Part shown: piece by piece, positions 8,816 to 17,600 of the stretch | How positions within the stretch are numbered: the stretch's first letter is position 1 | Layout: every line of letters begins with the position of its first letter | Assembly (NCBI RefSeq): GCF_018860665.1 | Contig: NZ_JAHKPK010000025.1 | Location: 224,279 to 288,278, forward strand | Source: Pacificibacter marinus | GTDB lineage: Bacteria; Pseudomonadota; Alphaproteobacteria; Rhodobacterales; Rhodobacteraceae | Direction: 5' to 3' | Length of the DNA stretch: 64,000 nt | Translations under genes and position numbers: made by a program | Notes under the pieces: model-generated | The model's input: the letters and a program-made list of their open reading frames with translations, nothing else | Database searches by the model: none | What the model was told of the DNA's origin: nothing

Positions 8816-9224
8816 TTTTCCCTCGCGCGCGTCGTTGCGAAGCGCAATTTTGGGCGATGGCATTGCAACTCGGCAAACCGGATGTCCCCCATTATCATTC
8901 CTATTGTCACCGCAGCGGGCCTCACGATACCGAAAACATCCTCACATACGATCACCTTTGCCACGGGCACGGCTGACTCAATGAAAGTCATGGCACGCGT
9001 GGATTTATCATCCAATGAACTGCGCCGCGTGGTTGAGATGTCACGCGGCGAACCGAGTGCATCTGAAATTTATACGAAAGGAGCAGAACGCGGAGCTTTG
9101 GCCGCGGCAGACATCAACTCAATGAAAGAATTCGAGTGGTAAACGCCATTGTGGACCACGGGGCAGACCAATAAGGTCTGCAACCCCAGTATAAGTGATA
9201 TAGTAGAATGTATTGGGGTATGAG
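8816..9224. other. Decayed intergenic stretch before attL
   Basis: This 409-bp stretch lies between the IS3 remnant and attL. An 86-codon frame at 8882-9142 (+) reads MSPIIIPIVTAAGLTIPKTS at its start and contains SSNELRRVVEMSRGEPSASE, but I recognise no family, see no ribosome-binding site, and cannot tell whether it is a gene fragment. Nothing else is supportable here. Confidence 0.3.
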
Positions 9225-9272
9225 TGGTACCACCTCCTGGTCTCGAACCAGGGACCTCCTGATCCACAATCA
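9225..9272. repeat. attL: 48-bp copy of the tRNA-His 3' half
   Basis: These 48 bases are identical to 45590-45637 and correspond to the anticodon-arm-to-CCA half of tRNA-His read on the minus strand. The 5' half of the tRNA is absent here, so this copy is not a functional tRNA. It marks the left prophage junction. Confidence 0.93.
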
Positions 9273-9610
9273 AGAGTGAACTCAATGTTTTCAATGATAT
9301 AGACAAGTCACGCCACAATTTTACAGATAATGAAAACAATGACTTAAGATAATGGCACTGAAATGCACCAAGGTTGGTTGGTGAGCACTCCACTGAACCC
9401 AAAGGAGATAAATACTTATGGAGATTGTCATCTGCACAAACTGCGAGGTCCATGGATACACATTGGGTTAGAGTGAGGTGGAGATGAAAACTCAAGCACT
9501 TTTGACACTCTAAACGAACATATTTCAGGCCCGACCTAAATCTTTGAGTCGACATATCGAGCTCAATGTTTAAGAAACAAAAAACGGCCGTTTTATTTGG
9601 AGAGCTTAAA
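9273..9610. other. Non-coding left prophage end
   Basis: About 340 bp between attL and the acyltransferase gene, AT-rich compared with the surroundings. It holds a 14-bp perfect palindrome AAAACGGCCGTTTT at 9581-9594 and probably the cassette promoter. The 161-codon minus frame across 9070-9555 runs through attL and has no recognisable content, so I do not call it. Confidence 0.5.
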
Positions 9611-10615
9611 GTGACGAATGATATCCAGAAAAAAAATGGAACATCGCAACGCTTTGCACTTATTGAAGCCGTGAGAGGCTTAGCTGCGTTTTTGGTCGTA
9701 TTCTCTCACACGATGCCCAAGGATGGATGGTTTTACGACGCGGTATTCGACCCAGGCAAAATTGGTGTCGTTGTATTTTTCTTCTTGTCAGGGTTTCTGG
9801 TCATTCCAAGTGCTGCAAGTGACGGCTCAGCAAAGCGCTTTTTGATCAAACGATTGTTCCGGCTGTATCCGCTGTATTGGGTCTCTTTGCTGTTTGCCTT
9901 CGTCGTTTGGCGCTCTGAATTGGAATTGGCTGATTGGATTGCAAACATTACAATGGCTCAACAATTTTTAGGATTTGAGAATGCCATCGATGTCTATTGG
10001 ACACTGACAATCGAAGTTGCGCTGTATTCGATCATCACGGCATGCCTTCTTTTCCGCCCCGCCCTGCTTACAGATCATTTTAGGACTGTTTTGTGGGCGC
10101 TGGGTGCAGTGTGTATTTTGATGGCCATTGCCCGTTGGGGCCTCCAAGCCAAGCTTCCTGTTGCGCTACCTCTGGGGCTTCTTTGTATGTTCAGCGGCGC
10201 TCAAATGCGCTTTTTGAGCAATCAAGGGAAATCCATTTTGCCTCCCATAAAAACATACCTAATTGTCGCCATCCCAACCTGCTGGATTGCTTACTCGTTT
10301 TCGATAAGTTTTGGCGAGACCTCAAGCCGTTACATCGTGACTTACATTGTGGGCATGTTGATCTTTGTCGTTATTTTAAAACGCCCACAGCTTGATTTGG
10401 GAAAACATGTGCGAGCGCTGGGGGATTGGAGCTACGGCATCTATCTGTTCCATATGATCATCATTTATCTCATCTCGCCTTGGTTTGAAAAAGGCGTGAT
10501 CCTGTTCATTCTAGTGATGCTGCTGTCCATTTTGATTTCAGCACCCCTGTTTCATTTGGTTGAGCGTCCCGCTGTTAAAATTGGACATCGACTGCTTGGA
10601 GCCAGATCCAGATGA
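9611..10615 (+). CDS. Acyltransferase-3 family membrane O-acyltransferase (prophage cargo)
   Basis: The polytopic protein belongs to the acyltransferase-3 family (PF01757): RFALIEAVRGLAAFLVVFSH gives the conserved Arg and catalytic-type His at the first membrane helix, followed by VVVFFFLSGFLV. Such enzymes acetylate O-antigen, capsule or exopolysaccharide sugars. I chose GTG 9611 because GGAG lies 8 bases upstream and the family motif then starts at the usual distance; ATG 9566 is an in-frame alternative. It lies inside the att sites, is oriented against the phage late genes, and overlaps the next gene by ATGA. It is the kind of gene temperate phages use for serotype conversion. Confidence 0.85.
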   Translation: MTNDIQKKNGTSQRFALIEAVRGLAAFLVVFSHTMPKDGWFYDAVFDPGKIGVVVFFFLSGFLVIPSAASDGSAKRFLIKRLFRLYPLYWVSLLFAFVVWRSELELADWIANITMAQQFLGFENAIDVYWTLTIEVALYSIITACLLFRPALLTDHFRTVLWALGAVCILMAIARWGLQAKLPVALPLGLLCMFSGAQMRFLSNQGKSILPPIKTYLIVAIPTCWIAYSFSISFGETSSRYIVTYIVGMLIFVVILKRPQLDLGKHVRALGDWSYGIYLFHMIIIYLISPWFEKGVILFILVMLLSILISAPLFHLVERPAVKIGHRLLGARSR

Positions 10616-11619
10616 CTTTTGATCCTGCTACACAAACAATTCGTTCGCGTCCCAATTTTGACGTTTACGTCGCAGCCTTAATTTTCATTGGCAATATTGC
10701 GATGTGTATCAGTTTTTTTAATCCAGAAGTGCAAGGCTATGGCGATGCTGTTCGTGGCTGGCGTCAGTTCAACGCTTTGTTAGCTGAAGGACAGCCGTTC
10801 TATGATGAAAACAATCAGGTGAGCTTGCGTATCGTGATGGCGTTGGTGTCATTTCTGATTGTCATGACGCTTAGAGCAATGGGCCTCATCAAGCGTGAAG
10901 TATTGATCACCTATTTGGCGTTGCCCTTTTCTGCATACCTAGCCACGAAATTAAAGGTGGAATTCGTGTTTTTTCCCTTTGCACTGATCGCTCTTGGATT
11001 GGGCTGGAAACGGGAAGTCATGGTTATATTGATGCTGCTTGGTATGACGGTGTTCTTTGATGAAAACAACGGCCTAATCATCGTGCTTTTCAGGCTGTCT
11101 TTCATCGTTTTATCTGTGCTTAAACCTAAGCTATATTGGATTTTCATCTTGATTGCCGGTATTATTTTTATCGACAAAAACATATCACTTTTGTTTCCAT
11201 TCGTCCCCGGCCTCGCCGCATACAACTATACGAGAGACATCGTGAACCCCGAATTTTCGTATATTGAATCTGTGATTGTCTTTTTGTCTTCGATGACAAT
11301 TGGGATACAGCCTCAAATAGATTATTACTTTGGGTTCACATATACTGTTTTCTTTTTCATAGCGGCGTTAGGGAAAAAACTGCTATCGAAAAGCTTCTAT
11401 ATAGACATCATAAAATCGCCCGCTGCTCGTTCTGGATTTTTGACAATCATGTTATTTGGGTCATTGACGCATGCGTTTCAGAATGCACGGTATTACTTTT
11501 TTTACGTCCCTGGCATTTATGCTATCGGAGGCGCGCGCGCGAATAGAACCCTGATCATTATATCTTGGCCGATGACCTTTTTCCTCGCAATCTACTATCG
11601 CCTGTATTTGGGGCATTAG
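10612..11619 (+). CDS. Polytopic membrane protein, possibly EpsG/Wzy-like (prophage cargo)
   Basis: The 335-residue protein has roughly nine hydrophobic segments separated by short charged loops and no domain I can name. A central YNYTRDIV loop and the late QNARYYFFYVPGIY region resemble EpsG-like or Wzy-like polysaccharide polymerases only in general layout. The ATGA overlap with the acyltransferase gene argues that the two act together, probably on a surface glycan. Its stop overlaps the convergent Rz1 gene by four bases, a very tight junction between cargo and phage lysis module. Function is inferred from context. Confidence 0.6.
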   Translation: MTFDPATQTIRSRPNFDVYVAALIFIGNIAMCISFFNPEVQGYGDAVRGWRQFNALLAEGQPFYDENNQVSLRIVMALVSFLIVMTLRAMGLIKREVLITYLALPFSAYLATKLKVEFVFFPFALIALGLGWKREVMVILMLLGMTVFFDENNGLIIVLFRLSFIVLSVLKPKLYWIFILIAGIIFIDKNISLLFPFVPGLAAYNYTRDIVNPEFSYIESVIVFLSSMTIGIQPQIDYYFGFTYTVFFFIAALGKKLLSKSFYIDIIKSPAARSGFLTIMLFGSLTHAFQNARYYFFYVPGIYAIGGARANRTLIIISWPMTFFLAIYYRLYLGH

Positions 11620-11849
11620 ACAGGATTATCTCCACACTCATCATCGAAATCTTTGTTGTTGGTGATGTCACGGCGAAGGTTCCACGGAGCGTTATCAGAT
11701 CGCCAATCAATTTCTTGCTGTGAGAACTTACGGGGTTCGTATAGGTTGCAAAACTTGGGGTCTTGAGTGACCTCAATCTCCGGCGTTGCGCATCCATTCA
11801 TCACGAATAAGGACGCCAAGATCAGCATCAGGTGTGGCGTTGACTTCAT
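11616..11849 (-). CDS. Rz1-like outer-membrane spanin lipoprotein
   Basis: The frame from ATG 11849 gives a 77-residue lipoprotein precursor: MKSTPHLMLILASLFVMNGC has the lipobox cysteine at the end. Its 5' part lies within the Rz gene in another frame, the classical nested Rz/Rz1 layout. A GAGG site sits about 9 bases ahead of this ATG; longer in-frame starts exist. As outer-membrane spanin it would pair with Rz to fuse inner and outer membranes at the last step of lysis. Confidence 0.82.
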   Translation of the reverse strand: MKSTPHLMLILASLFVMNGCATPEIEVTQDPKFCNLYEPRKFSQQEIDWRSDNAPWNLRRDITNNKDFDDECGDNPV

Positions 11850-12030
11850 TTTCACGTTCCTCATGTTGGATTTGGTTGAGTACATCGGCCTTGCATACCG
11901 CCAAGGCAATCTGTGCATCCTTTAAATCGTCGCGCAGGACGTCATTGCCAGACCGCAGAAACATGACCCAAGCGAAAAGTCCTAGGCACCCACACAGCGC
12001 GGCTATGGTGATTGCTGATAATATCTTCAT
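11773..12030 (-). CDS. Rz-like inner-membrane spanin
   Basis: The 85-residue protein starts MKILSAITIAALCGCLGLFA, an N-terminal membrane anchor, followed by a periplasmic charged helix (LRDDLKDAQIALAVCKADVL) with coiled-coil character. ATG 12030 shares its A with the lysozyme stop (TGATG). Rz1 is encoded in another frame within and beyond its 3' part. Position immediately after the endolysin and the topology make an i-spanin role likely. Confidence 0.78.
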   Translation of the reverse strand: MKILSAITIAALCGCLGLFAWVMFLRSGNDVLRDDLKDAQIALAVCKADVLNQIQHEERENEVNATPDADLGVLIRDEWMRNAGD

Positions 12031-12716
12031 CACAGCGCCTCGATGCACATATCAAATTCAGCCGCGCGCCGGTTCGTGAGGCCGCGCACTACGCGCCCAC
12101 CCGCACGGTTCCATCGTGGTAGCTGCTCACATGTCCCGACAAGATCACCGGCATTGAGCTTGCGCACCAGCGTAGATCCGCAAGCGGCAGTAATCCCCAC
12201 ATTGTAGGTCCACGAGATCAGGGCCACGGCCATATCTCGCGGGATCGTCTTTTCCACATCATCCGAGATGCAAGCAGACAAGCCCGCCGCATGTGCCCGC
12301 AGCTCTCGCGCTAAGAGCTGATCGCATTCAGCATGTGTGGCAGTGTCCCCCATCGTCACACCAAGCGTCACGCCATCACAGATCGTCGCCACACCAACAA
12401 TGTCTCGGTAAGCATTTAAACTTCGCCCCTCAAACTGAGACACCACAGGCACCGCCGCGGCAAGTGATGCCGCAGCCAGGATACCAAACGCACCACGACG
12501 CCCCATAAACCCATCATCCGCCGTTCGGTAAGCCCGCCAATGCTTTCGCGCAAATGTAAATATCTGCAAGCTCAACCAAAGGGCCGACAAGATAGGAACC
12601 AACAAAACAGCTACATTGCTTGCCCCCTCCAATGTCGGCCACCAAGCTGGCATCGTCACCCCAACCGCTGATACCCCTGTTGTTGTTTTTGTCATAATTG
12701 CCTCAAGTTTCGTCAT
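12030..12716 (-). CDS. Membrane-anchored GH24 phage lysozyme with two N-terminal hydrophobic segments
   Basis: The 228-residue protein ends in a GH24 lysozyme domain with the T4-type triad in the right spacing: Glu96 in QFEGRSLNAYRD, Asp105, and Thr111. Two hydrophobic segments precede it, about residues 33-52 (VAVLLVPILSALWLSL) and 76-93 (AFGILAAASLAAAVPVV). The second, rich in Ala/Gly and directly in front of the catalytic Glu, looks like a signal-arrest-release segment. The first could be a holin-like part. No separate holin gene is visible. Start ATG 12716 has GAGG; ATG 12695 is also possible. The enzyme cleaves peptidoglycan for host lysis. Confidence 0.86.
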   Translation of the reverse strand: MTKLEAIMTKTTTGVSAVGVTMPAWWPTLEGASNVAVLLVPILSALWLSLQIFTFARKHWRAYRTADDGFMGRRGAFGILAAASLAAAVPVVSQFEGRSLNAYRDIVGVATICDGVTLGVTMGDTATHAECDQLLARELRAHAAGLSACISDDVEKTIPRDMAVALISWTYNVGITAACGSTLVRKLNAGDLVGTCEQLPRWNRAGGRVVRGLTNRRAAEFDMCIEAL

Positions 12717-12786
12717 AGTTAAATTACCTCAACTGTCTCGTCATTGCTTGTCGTTATTAGTTCGGCGTGTATGCGGAATAGGGCGA

Positions 12787-15075
12787 TCATGATGATAGGT
12801 ACTCGACGGAGAGAAGGGAGGAGGACCCGTTAGTATCCGAGGCCCTGATAGTGTCCGCGACGCTAGAATAACCTTGAAATGTAAGGGTCTCACCTTTTTC
12901 CAGCCATATAGGATGACTGCCGACAACGATCACATCGCTAAGGGCTGTGTCCGCGTCCTGCAACTCAGTATCAACCCCGTCCGTATAGGAGTAGTATTTA
13001 GGTGATACTTGGCTCCCAAGGACGTATGTACGACTCGGACCCACAACGCGAACCGCCATTTTTACGCCTGTGGATCGTGGCGTGAAGGCTAAACTTTGTT
13101 TAGCGTCGTAGAGTCCCCGCATAGGAGCTGTGAAAATGCCGGAGCTAAAGTTATTTGCACCACTAGGGCGCTCTTTGTCCTCAGTCCAACCCGTAATGGT
13201 AGTCCACGTATCTGCGTCGAGGTCAAAGCTCGAACCGAGCCGTGCGCTCACAGCGATCCGATTGTCAAAAGTCAGGCGGACGTGAGGGTTTAGTGAAGAT
13301 ATGACTGAGCGGTTATTGACAACGGTTGCTGACGCATGAATGTCAATCTCGCCGTTTCCACTGAACAGGTCGAGGCCCATATTGTCACGAAATTCTGAGG
13401 TGCTATCTACACGGAAAAACGTATGCTCTGGTGTCTCGTCACCCGCAGCCTCGCCACGAATGAAACCCGATCCTTTGTTCAGCTTTCCGCCGTTGATGAC
13501 ATTGACCCCGATAAAGTTTTCGTCACCCTCTTGGTAAATTACCATGTCCCACGAAACACCGTAGGGATCGACGCCATCAATCTCAATTCCCGTGCCGCCT
13601 TCCGGTTTGGTCGAACCAACACCCTCTAGTTTACCGTAAGCAAAGCTCGCTGTTCCAGGCACTGCGTTGTTGTTGCGAAAAGCGATGTCGTGTTTACAAT
13701 TGACCCACAAGACGTTAATCCGCCAGCGCTCCGCCCAACGGCCATCATAGTTTTCGAGTAATGTGCCGTACTCACCCGCTGCATCGTAGTCCCAAATCTC
13801 CGCGTCGATTACAGCGTGTGCGTAGTTCTGGATCATAGTACCAGCACCATGTACTCGCGTGCGCTCAGAAAACAGTTCAACACCGTCATGCAGCCCCGTG
13901 TGTTTTGTTTGGCCCGCAAAGGTAGCTCTGAAAATCTTAAAGCAGCAGAATGAAGGGTCCACAGTCACAGTGCCAGAAGTGGTTAGCTCAGGGCCGCCCA
14001 CAACAAAGCTGTCGTCTGTTACAGATTGCACTGTGTATAGACCTGTTGTTACATCTCCAAGCGTGACGGTCATGTAAACAGACTGGCCCGCTTTGACGCC
14101 GTGCCCTACGTAATACACTGTTATTTCGTCAGTTCCCGCTTGCGCATAGGTGCATGACAAGATGCTTCCGTTTATATGGATAAACTTGCCGCCTACAATC
14201 CTCACCGCGTCGAGTAGGTGCCCACCACTGGTTTTGTAACGACCGCCGCTTCCTGTAATTTTTTCGTAACCCATCGAAATGGCTAGGTCGATAATCTCCG
14301 CGTTGTCGTCAAAGTCAGCGCTCGCCCAAAACTGTTCTAGGTCTACCTTCCCGTCCCGATCAATAACAGGCCGCAAACCAACACCGTTTTTAGTCAGTGG
14401 CGAGGTGCTATCTTCGACCCAAGAAAGGTTTCTCTCCGTCTCGTTGTGGATAGTTCCGTCACCCCCAGACGTGAGGTTAGCCGCCATGTTCGCGCTGTCC
14501 GTGTATGAGAAAATTAGTTTGGCCGCAGCGAGTTCGACAGCAATGCGATCAGCCGCCACTTCTTCCGCATTACCTTGTGCATTTGCAATATCCTCCGCCG
14601 TTATTACGGCGACAGGCTTTGTTCCTGTTTCATCGAAGGAAATTACCTTTCCTGCGCGCTCTGTTGCGTCAGAAGTAATAAAATCAATTGGATCGAAACT
14701 AAAGGGAAAGCGAATTGAGCGATCAATATTAGCTGTATTTTCTTGAACGCTACGCGACAGTTGATCTAACTGTTTCGCCAACGAAACTTCTCTGGCAGAT
14801 AGGCCGGTCCAACCTTGCTCTACAGGCGTTCTACGAATGATAAACATTTTTTCGCCGTCGTAAGTATCGGCTGTCAGCTCTGTCAAATAGACATTGCCAG
14901 ACACTTCAGAGGCTTCAGGCGAAACTGAATATTTATCGCTGGATAGCTCTATCAAGTTACCGCCTGCCAAGACCCAGCATGTTAACGCGCCAAGATCATA
15001 CTCATGCGAAACTGCGTATGGGCCAATTCCGTTTATTGTTTTGGGCACGACTGGCGTAAATGCTTCGGTTGTCAT
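12787..15075 (-). CDS. Tail fibre/spike with T7 gp17-like N-terminus and C1q-like C-terminus
   Basis: The 762-residue protein begins with a virion-attachment domain resembling T7 gp17: paired strands, then FIIRRTPVEQGWTGLSAREV and a coiled region (LAKQLDQLSRSVQENTANID). The middle part, with repeated short strands such as VGGKFIHINGSILSC, suggests a beta-helix. The last about 120 residues (TWTTITGWTEDKERPS onward) resemble a C1q/TNF-like jelly roll. It should bind, and perhaps degrade, a host surface glycan. Its ATG shares a base with the preceding stop (TAATG). Only the N-terminal assignment is firm. Confidence 0.8.
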   Translation of the reverse strand: MTTEAFTPVVPKTINGIGPYAVSHEYDLGALTCWVLAGGNLIELSSDKYSVSPEASEVSGNVYLTELTADTYDGEKMFIIRRTPVEQGWTGLSAREVSLAKQLDQLSRSVQENTANIDRSIRFPFSFDPIDFITSDATERAGKVISFDETGTKPVAVITAEDIANAQGNAEEVAADRIAVELAAAKLIFSYTDSANMAANLTSGGDGTIHNETERNLSWVEDSTSPLTKNGVGLRPVIDRDGKVDLEQFWASADFDDNAEIIDLAISMGYEKITGSGGRYKTSGGHLLDAVRIVGGKFIHINGSILSCTYAQAGTDEITVYYVGHGVKAGQSVYMTVTLGDVTTGLYTVQSVTDDSFVVGGPELTTSGTVTVDPSFCCFKIFRATFAGQTKHTGLHDGVELFSERTRVHGAGTMIQNYAHAVIDAEIWDYDAAGEYGTLLENYDGRWAERWRINVLWVNCKHDIAFRNNNAVPGTASFAYGKLEGVGSTKPEGGTGIEIDGVDPYGVSWDMVIYQEGDENFIGVNVINGGKLNKGSGFIRGEAAGDETPEHTFFRVDSTSEFRDNMGLDLFSGNGEIDIHASATVVNNRSVISSLNPHVRLTFDNRIAVSARLGSSFDLDADTWTTITGWTEDKERPSGANNFSSGIFTAPMRGLYDAKQSLAFTPRSTGVKMAVRVVGPSRTYVLGSQVSPKYYSYTDGVDTELQDADTALSDVIVVGSHPIWLEKGETLTFQGYSSVADTIRASDTNGSSSLLSVEYLSS

Positions 15076-17600
15076 TATTTGGCTCCAGTTACATTTGAAA
15101 GATCAGGGGCGCGGCTTGGCAAAACATCACCTTTTCCCCACCATGCAGTCGCGCCATAATCGCGCTCGCGTTGACGTTCTTGCCGACGCCAAATCGCCTC
15201 TGCATCAGGGTCAAGCCACCGTTGCAGGGTGTCAGCCACCATGCGGTCATAGGCGGCGCGAGAGGCCCAATGGCTTGAGAAAAATGGAGTATCGCGACGC
15301 ACAAAATTAGCGACATCTCGGCCAATCAATAGGTCATCACCATTTGCAAACCGCGCCGCATTTGAAAGAATTGGGCCCGCAATATCGCTACCAAAGCCAA
15401 TAACGGGTCCAGCCAAAGTCTGGGCGAACCCGCCACCCATACGGTTTGTTTCTGACGCAAAAAAATCACCAAAGATGCCAAGACCACCACCTTGCATCAA
15501 CGCTGCGCCCCAGAACTTTAATTCATTCATCGGACGTGGGTCATTGCCTTTGATTATCTCTTTAAGCTGCAAAGAAATCGCCCCCATAAGCAGCAATGAT
15601 GCGCTCATTTCAACGGCATACTGAAACTTTGACATTGGACCATCGAGAGATTTCCAACGGCGAACTTGGCCAAGGGTCAATGAATACGCAAAGCTCTTGT
15701 ACATCGATCCACTTCTTAACAATTCTCCACCCAGCGTACCTGGCACCGAAGCCCCTTGAATAAAGGCTCGCCCCTCTATCGATGCCGATGGGATTGCATA
15801 TTCCATGTGCTCGGACATGATCGCATCAAGACGCATAGACAGGCCTTCGGCCTCTGCGCGGCTCAAACCTGTTTGGGCCTCAAGCCAATATGAGGGTGTG
15901 ATAAAATCGGCACCCGATGCCTGATCCACAAAGCGGGCAGCAGGGTCGCGCAGGGCATCCCAATCGCTGGACGAAATGCCGCGCTGCTGTAAAATCTGCC
16001 GCAGGCTGTCATCAATCCGGTCGAATGCGCGATCGGCATTGTCAGCCATGAAACCAGAAAATTCCATCTTGAATGCGATACGACGCATGTCGGTGATGAA
16101 CGAAAGACCGGATGCCCGCAGAGTGAAGCCAGCCAAACGTTCTGGGATACCTGCGCCAAACAGCTCACCAAAATAACGCGAACTCCCCCCACCAGCGTCG
16201 GCCAGCGTATTGGCGACATAGCCCATGCGCGCAGCGGTCTGGCGCGTCGCATGACTGGCCATCAGCTGTACACTTTTTGAAATCGCATTGTTTGGATTTA
16301 GGCCAATAATTTTTGAGGCCATTCTCATTGTGGCCAAATCGGAAAACGACGACACCACCGCACTGCCCAACTGGATCGATGTCAGCACAGACCGCGTGCC
16401 CGACATGAAAGACGCAAAGGCCGCATGCTCAGGAACATTGGCGTCACCCGTCACGTGTGACAGCATTGCCTTTGCGCGCGCCGCTTCGTGGTTCACACGC
16501 GTCTCAAGTTTTGCGGCCGCTTTCAGCGCATCTGGTGTTTTCGCAGTGCCAGCAACTGTTGCAACGCGTTTTTTAGCGACCTGAGTGGCATACTCCAATC
16601 CTGCACGCGGGTTAGGACCAAGAACGCGCATCAAAGCCACATCACTTGCCAGCCCTGACAGGCCATTGATCATTGCGGAAAACGGATCTGTCGCGCCAAA
16701 ACTTTTGTTGTAAGCCAACCAATCGCTGCCGCTTTTGAAATGCAACACGCGCTTTTCAGCACGCTGGTTGTACAATGCCCGCCCGCCAACACTCATTGAT
16801 GGATCTTTATCATCCCAATCGCGTGTGGTGATGCCCTCATAAACATCTTTCAAAAATTTCTCAGACTTCGCACGGGATGGCACTTGACCCGCTGCAGCAA
16901 ACGGTTTGCCAGTGGCCGCGTCGTCGATTTTATCCCACGCCAGCTTGCCCTCGATGTCATCGCGCCAGGCGTTAAAGGTCGATTTGCGCAATTGTGCAAT
17001 GTCATGCGTGTGCATCACGCCATAACCGTCAATTTTGCCGATGTCGCCACCATGAGCGTTGAAGGCTCTGCGCATATCATCTTGTGCTTTTTGGACAGCA
17101 TTCGACAGTTCTACCGCACGCACATCCCCCGTGGCCTCACCATGCAGCTCACGAATTAGGTTTTCCAAACGGGCTTTATTGCGTGAAGCACCAGCCACGT
17201 TCAAACCGGTTTCATTGAGTGTCTCAGAAATGGTTGCCCGAATTTGATTTTCGTAGGCTTCCTTTATCGATCGAACACTTTCGCCTTTGTAGCCAGAGCC
17301 TTCGGAATATTCGATCAGGTTGCGCAATACAGCCGCAGGATTATCAGCGGTTTCAACGGCATCGCGTAAACGACGCATCGCTTGCAATTGGTTGGTCACA
17401 GCATGGAACCGCCGCCGCGCCGCAGCTTCAGTTGCCTCCTTCAGGTCTGCGGCAGCGGCGGCGTGAGCTTGCGCGCGAGGCATGATATTCTCATACCGTG
17501 CGGCAAGCTGTTGGAAATTCAAGCGCGCTTGGCTCGCACGCGCCGGATCAAGCTGTCCAGCTTTAACCGCGCTTGAAATACAGTCAGCCATATTGGTCAT
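15075..17600 (-). CDS. Large internal virion protein, T7 gp16-like C-terminal part
   Basis: The 841-residue protein is largely alpha-helical, with several hydrophobic helices (for instance SASLLLMGAISLQL) and the late LQRWLDPDAEAIWRRQERQR. It resembles the C-terminal part of T7-like DNA-ejection protein gp16, which crosses the inner membrane during injection. The transglycosylase part is in the gene directly upstream, so the gp16-type protein seems split in two. ATG 17600 overlaps the upstream stop (ATGA). Assignment rests on size, composition and position more than on named motifs. Confidence 0.7.
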   Translation of the reverse strand: MTNMADCISSAVKAGQLDPARASQARLNFQQLAARYENIMPRAQAHAAAAADLKEATEAAARRRFHAVTNQLQAMRRLRDAVETADNPAAVLRNLIEYSEGSGYKGESVRSIKEAYENQIRATISETLNETGLNVAGASRNKARLENLIRELHGEATGDVRAVELSNAVQKAQDDMRRAFNAHGGDIGKIDGYGVMHTHDIAQLRKSTFNAWRDDIEGKLAWDKIDDAATGKPFAAAGQVPSRAKSEKFLKDVYEGITTRDWDDKDPSMSVGGRALYNQRAEKRVLHFKSGSDWLAYNKSFGATDPFSAMINGLSGLASDVALMRVLGPNPRAGLEYATQVAKKRVATVAGTAKTPDALKAAAKLETRVNHEAARAKAMLSHVTGDANVPEHAAFASFMSGTRSVLTSIQLGSAVVSSFSDLATMRMASKIIGLNPNNAISKSVQLMASHATRQTAARMGYVANTLADAGGGSSRYFGELFGAGIPERLAGFTLRASGLSFITDMRRIAFKMEFSGFMADNADRAFDRIDDSLRQILQQRGISSSDWDALRDPAARFVDQASGADFITPSYWLEAQTGLSRAEAEGLSMRLDAIMSEHMEYAIPSASIEGRAFIQGASVPGTLGGELLRSGSMYKSFAYSLTLGQVRRWKSLDGPMSKFQYAVEMSASLLLMGAISLQLKEIIKGNDPRPMNELKFWGAALMQGGGLGIFGDFFASETNRMGGGFAQTLAGPVIGFGSDIAGPILSNAARFANGDDLLIGRDVANFVRRDTPFFSSHWASRAAYDRMVADTLQRWLDPDAEAIWRRQERQRERDYGATAWWGKGDVLPSRAPDLSNVTGAK

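Noticed and set aside
9070-9555. 161-codon minus-strand frame crossing attL
   Set aside because: It runs through the tRNA repeat and has no known content or start signal.
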